23,571 bases of DNA, taken from positions 1 through 23,571 of IMG/VR virus record IMGVR_UViG_3300025379_000078; one strand, written 5' to 3'. Shown in pieces: positions 20,735 through 23,571 of the stretch (its first letter is position 1; every line of letters starts with the position of its first letter). The notes beneath the pieces are model-generated. The model saw only the letters and a program-made list of their open reading frames with translations, did no database searches and had not been told where the DNA came from. The position numbers and the translations under genes are program-made. Source of the DNA: a virus.

Positions 20735-22188
20735 TGACTACACTCCCGCTGACTGTTCCATATACCTTTGGCAACACGACTACTCAGAACCAGTTGACCT
20801 ACTTGGATACGGATTTTACGACTATTTTTAATGCCGTGAACGGCATCGGAAATGGTTCAGTCACGCTTTCAACGCCCGTCATAACGGGTGCGCTGACCCT
20901 TTCCACCCCCCTGACCGCAGCCAACGGCGGCACCGGAGTCTCGAACGCATCGCTCACACCGATCACAGCCACAGGGAGCACCACGGCTAGAACGTTGGGG
21001 GATCGCTTTGGCGATGTGGAAAATGTCAAAGACTTTGGTGCCGTTGGGAACGGGGTGGCAGACAATTATGCCGCGTTTAATGCGGCCTATACTGCAGCGA
21101 CGGCTGGAAGCGTTATTGATATCCCATTTGGCAAATATTATTTTTCTCTTTCAGTCAGTGGGTCAAAACAAGTTCTTTGGAGTTCAAACGGCGCAACAAA
21201 TGGTGATGGGTCATTGCCCATCGCGGATTACAATCTTCCGGGAGTCACAGAGACATTTTGGCAAGGTTCCAAGATGTTCAAAAAAAGCGTGTCAGAAGCA
21301 ACTGACTACGCTGTAACTCGTTTTGACTATAATATGACGCATAGCGGAGGGTCCGCTGTTGTTAACTCAAACATTGTTGGAAACTTGACGGTTAGCGGGT
21401 CTCCTAATTCTTACGGGTGGTGCACAAACTTTACGCTTAATTCTACCGCCACTGGGTCAGGCCAGCATGTTGCGCTGCATGGAGCCGCAAATCGCACGGC
21501 AATACCTAGCGGTGGTTCCGGCATCATGTCTCCTTTGTTTGCAGCAGGCATAGCCGCTGCTGATCAAACCAATCAACCAAGTAGCATTGCGGGATCTTTG
21601 GTTGGTCTTGAGCTTGATGTTTATGGGGGTGGTGCAGATGATTTCAATGCGGAGGGAATCCGAACCGGCCTTGATTTAATTTTTGGAAAATATAGTTCCA
21701 CCAATACAACTTTTGGCGTGGGAACAATGCTGCGTATCAGGCGTAGCGCGGCGGATGGTTCAACCGACACAACCTCCACGATGAAGCGCGGAATTGAGGT
21801 TAGAGACACTTATACCGTCGCCGCAATTGATCTTTCCCTCGCAGTCCCATCTGGCACATACGCATCGGCAGGAGGTTCCCTTCTGGGCGCAATCGTCATA
21901 GAAGCCGGGCAGCGCCTTGCCTATTCCGGCGATGGCTCAGTTTGGAGCGCATTCGACGGCACTACATGGTTCCTAGCAAATGGCTCCTCGCCGATCATCA
22001 CTGCAACCGCAGGAACCGGCGCAGTTTCGGTTACTGGCGCATTCACAATTGGCGGTAATGTCGGGTTTTACGGCCACGCATCGGCAGCCAAACCAACCGT
22101 AACCGGATCACGCGGGGCCAACGCCGCACTCGCTTCACTGCTCACGGCCCTTTCTGGCCTGGGCCTTATAACGGATAGCAGTTCATGA
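20734..22188 (+). CDS. Tail fibre/spike protein
   Basis: A 484-aa host-recognition protein. The N-terminal 70 residues (LPLTVPYTFGNTTT ... LTAANGGTGVSNA) resemble the virion-attachment part of fibres. DVENVKDFGAVGNGVADNYAAFNAAY (about 94-119) is the typical start of pectate-lyase-3-type tailspikes. A Ser/Thr/Gly-rich beta region follows, and the end KPTVTGSRGANAALASLLTALSGLGLITDS is a common phage fibre tip. The beta-helix part is short, so full depolymerase activity is uncertain. Confidence 0.82.
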   Translation: MTTLPLTVPYTFGNTTTQNQLTYLDTDFTTIFNAVNGIGNGSVTLSTPVITGALTLSTPLTAANGGTGVSNASLTPITATGSTTARTLGDRFGDVENVKDFGAVGNGVADNYAAFNAAYTAATAGSVIDIPFGKYYFSLSVSGSKQVLWSSNGATNGDGSLPIADYNLPGVTETFWQGSKMFKKSVSEATDYAVTRFDYNMTHSGGSAVVNSNIVGNLTVSGSPNSYGWCTNFTLNSTATGSGQHVALHGAANRTAIPSGGSGIMSPLFAAGIAAADQTNQPSSIAGSLVGLELDVYGGGADDFNAEGIRTGLDLIFGKYSSTNTTFGVGTMLRIRRSAADGSTDTTSTMKRGIEVRDTYTVAAIDLSLAVPSGTYASAGGSLLGAIVIEAGQRLAYSGDGSVWSAFDGTTWFLANGSSPIITATAGTGAVSVTGAFTIGGNVGFYGHASAAKPTVTGSRGANAALASLLTALSGLGLITDSSS

Positions 22189-22202
22189 TAAAGCCAGGAA
22201 CA

Positions 22203-22355
22203 ATGATGACTGTCACTCTTACAGCAGAGCAATGGCAGATTGTAGAACGCGCTCTAATTGAGCTTCCGTTTCGGATTGCTCAGCCAATAATTGAGTCATT
22301 GGTTAACCAATTCAATCTCCAAATTGAAAGCAAGGAGGCGGAAATCGCACAATAA
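22203..22355 (+). CDS. Small helical protein after the fibre gene, 50 aa
   Basis: A 50-aa ORF (MMTVTLTAEQWQIVERALIEL ... ESKEAEIAQ). AGGA is five bases before the ATG; an in-frame ATG at 22185, overlapping the fibre stop as ATGA, would add six residues. Many phages carry a short protein of the form 'TLTxxQWQxVxxALxELPxRxAxPII' behind the fibre gene, always with unknown function. The likeness is good by eye. Confidence 0.7.
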   Translation: MMTVTLTAEQWQIVERALIELPFRIAQPIIESLVNQFNLQIESKEAEIAQ

Positions 22356-22387
22356 CTCGAAAATATAAAGTTTGGGCAAAAGCGCAA

Positions 22388-22618
22388 ATGGATCAAAACC
22401 TAATCAACATAATGGCAGCTTCTTTTGGGGCTGTCCTCGGGTGGCTGCTGAAGGTTGTATGGGACGCAATTCGCAGTCTGGAAAAAGACTTGAAGGACTT
22501 GGAGAAGGATCTCCATACCAAGTATGTGACCAAAAACGAGTATCGTCAGGATATTCTTGATGTGAAGGATATTCTAAAGCAGATATTCGACAAGCTAGAC
22601 CGCAAAGCGGACAAATGA
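22388..22618 (+). CDS. Small membrane protein with coiled coil (holin-like candidate)
   Basis: A 76-aa protein with one span (about residues 5-26, LINIMAASFGAVLGWLLKVVWD) and a charged coiled coil (LEKDLKDLEKDLHTKYV ... ILKQIFDKLDRKADK). This topology matches phage proteins often annotated as holin or haemolysin XhlA-like. No endolysin gene is visible in the window, so the lysis link is an inference. No strong ribosome site precedes the ATG. Confidence 0.6.
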   Translation: MDQNLINIMAASFGAVLGWLLKVVWDAIRSLEKDLKDLEKDLHTKYVTKNEYRQDILDVKDILKQIFDKLDRKADK

Positions 22619-22624
22619 GAACAA

Positions 22625-22966
22625 ATGGATTTCGATCAACTCAGCGCGGTGGAGTTTGGCAATACGGATAGCTTAAAGAGCTTTCTGTTCGAGAACGGGC
22701 TTCAGCACAACCTGTTCAGGGATACGTTTTTCCTTCAGGGCATTTCCGTGCCTGTATATCCGCTCATGGATGCGGATACTGATAATCTTGATGACTGGCT
22801 ACAGGCTCATCAGGTAGAACATCAATCGTTCGCGGGGCTGACTGGTCTCAGCAATCCGTTTAATATGTTGGATGTGAACTTCAACAACGAGGGTTCTTTT
22901 TACGATTGGCTCTCTGAGCATTTGCTGATTCACCAACAAATAGCGGCGGTGTTAGGGCTTTCTTAA
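22625..22966 (+). CDS. Hypothetical protein of three degenerate repeats
   Basis: A 113-aa acidic protein with three similar units: residues 11-39, 49-76 and 86-113. Each has a (D/N)xx(D/G)xLxxWL-type helix start, then H...H and LxGLS-like end (DNLDDWLQAHQVEHQSFAGL, GSFYDWLSEHLLIHQQIAAV). Unit 1 is the most diverged. The repeated His pair suggests a binding or packing role. It overlaps the next gene as TAATG. Function unknown; the late-block position suggests a virion or assembly role. Confidence 0.65.
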   Translation: MDFDQLSAVEFGNTDSLKSFLFENGLQHNLFRDTFFLQGISVPVYPLMDADTDNLDDWLQAHQVEHQSFAGLTGLSNPFNMLDVNFNNEGSFYDWLSEHLLIHQQIAAVLGLS

Positions 22967-23472
22967 TGGCACGAGTAGCGGAAGCACAGTCTAAGATAGA
23001 CGCCCCTAACAAAAGCGTAATGGGGGCTATTGCACGCCAGCGCGGCAAAACGCTGCCGTCAGAAACTGGCCCTGCCAGCATTATCAAGCAGTACATGCAA
23101 ACAACGGGTGCTGACGAAAAGACCGTTAATCAGTTTATCCTCAACCTTAACCAGTTGGCTAAGTCTGGAAAAGCAAGACTGGTGCAAATTGGCAACACAT
23201 TGCTTCTTGCGGTGGGCTACACGCCAGATCAAAAAATTCTGCCTAAAGGCACGGTTGATGTGCATGTCATATCTACGGAAGATGCCAACCAGATTGCGCA
23301 GCGGTTTGTGACTGCTTTGAACACGTTCAAGAGCATGGGCATTAACCGAGTTACTTCAACAACTGAAGATCCGCAGGCAGCTATGGCGGTTAAGCAGTTG
23401 TCCAAGAAATACCCCGTGAACATACGCCAATCGACTCAACCGGGTGGCTATGTTTTGGAGGTTGCTCTCTAA
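22966..23472 (+). CDS. Hypothetical late protein, 168 aa
   Basis: A basic, soluble 168-aa protein. N-terminal part is polar (MARVAEAQSKIDAPNKSVMGAI), then a helical segment (DEKTVNQFILNLNQLAKSG) and alternating strands (KARLVQIGNTLLLAVGY, TVDVHVISTEDANQ, YVLEVAL). Overlaps both neighbours as TAATG. Similar proteins are seen near internal virion protein genes in podovirus-like phages, but no named family is recognised. Confidence 0.65.
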   Translation: MARVAEAQSKIDAPNKSVMGAIARQRGKTLPSETGPASIIKQYMQTTGADEKTVNQFILNLNQLAKSGKARLVQIGNTLLLAVGYTPDQKILPKGTVDVHVISTEDANQIAQRFVTALNTFKSMGINRVTSTTEDPQAAMAVKQLSKKYPVNIRQSTQPGGYVLEVAL

Positions 23473-23571
23473 TGTCTTGGCTCAGTAGTTTAATCAAACA
23501 CAACAAGACGATCGCTCCTATTGTGTTGGCGGTTGTGTCGGCTGGCATCGGATTGGTTGCCGCTCCTTTGA
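23472..23571 (+). CDS. Start of a membrane-containing late protein (cut by window end)
   Basis: Only 33 codons are visible: MSWLSSLIKHNKTIAPIV, followed by a hydrophobic span (about 14-33, APIVLAVVSAGIGLVAAPL). Start overlaps the preceding stop as TAATG. Could be an internal virion or membrane protein; too short to assign. Confidence 0.6.
   Translation, partial: MSWLSSLIKHNKTIAPIVLAVVSAGIGLVAAPL

Overview
The window looks like part of a tailed double-stranded DNA phage genome (Caudoviricetes), with no host chromosome visible. It holds a complete head-morphogenesis series (terminase, portal, scaffold, major capsid, adaptor, stabilisation protein, tail fibre) and a compact set of recombination and DNA-metabolism genes. 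Genes are packed tightly, and many start and stop codons overlap as ATGA, TAATG or TGATG. The order portal, scaffold, capsid, adaptor, gp10-like protein, fibre, with no tape-measure or major tail protein gene, suggests a short-tailed (podovirus-like) phage. Strong Shine-Dalgarno sites and a roughly 50% GC look fit a Gram-negative, probably proteobacterial, host; the exact host cannot be read from the sequence.

There are four transcription blocks. (1) 1-5338, leftward, is the DNA metabolism block: a YqaJ/lambda-Exo-type nuclease, a helix-hairpin-helix protein, a RecT-like annealase, an SSB-like protein with an acidic DDDIPF tip, a PD-(D/E)xK resolvase-like nuclease, a GT-A glycosyltransferase and flavin-dependent thymidylate synthase (ThyX, cut by the window edge), with several very small coupled ORFs between them. 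(2) 5451-6774, rightward, holds a ribbon-helix-helix regulator, a DUF1376 replication-type protein and an unknown protein. A good leftward sigma70-like promoter lies between blocks 1 and 2. (3) 6883-8932, leftward, holds an ArdC-type antirestriction protein and small unknown proteins, ending at a strong intrinsic terminator. (4) 9507 to the right end, rightward, is the late structural block.

The 574-base gap between blocks 3 and 4 (8933-9506) is the most unusual noncoding stretch. It has a tandem 8-bp CTCTATAG-type repeat, a perfect hairpin and a cluster of seven CTCGAG hexamers in about 200 bp, directly upstream of the packaging genes. It could be a replication origin, an operator array or a packaging site.

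A second unusual spot lies between portal and scaffold (14212-14629). Two tiny Arg/Lys-rich ORFs of 13 and 10 codons have near-perfect Shine-Dalgarno sites. The second is followed at once by a long hairpin and then a terminator-like hairpin, an arrangement that resembles a leader-peptide attenuator in front of the capsid genes.

No tRNA, CRISPR array, insertion sequence, integrase, DNA polymerase or clear endolysin is seen in this window. Family names rest on reading motifs by eye, not on database searches.
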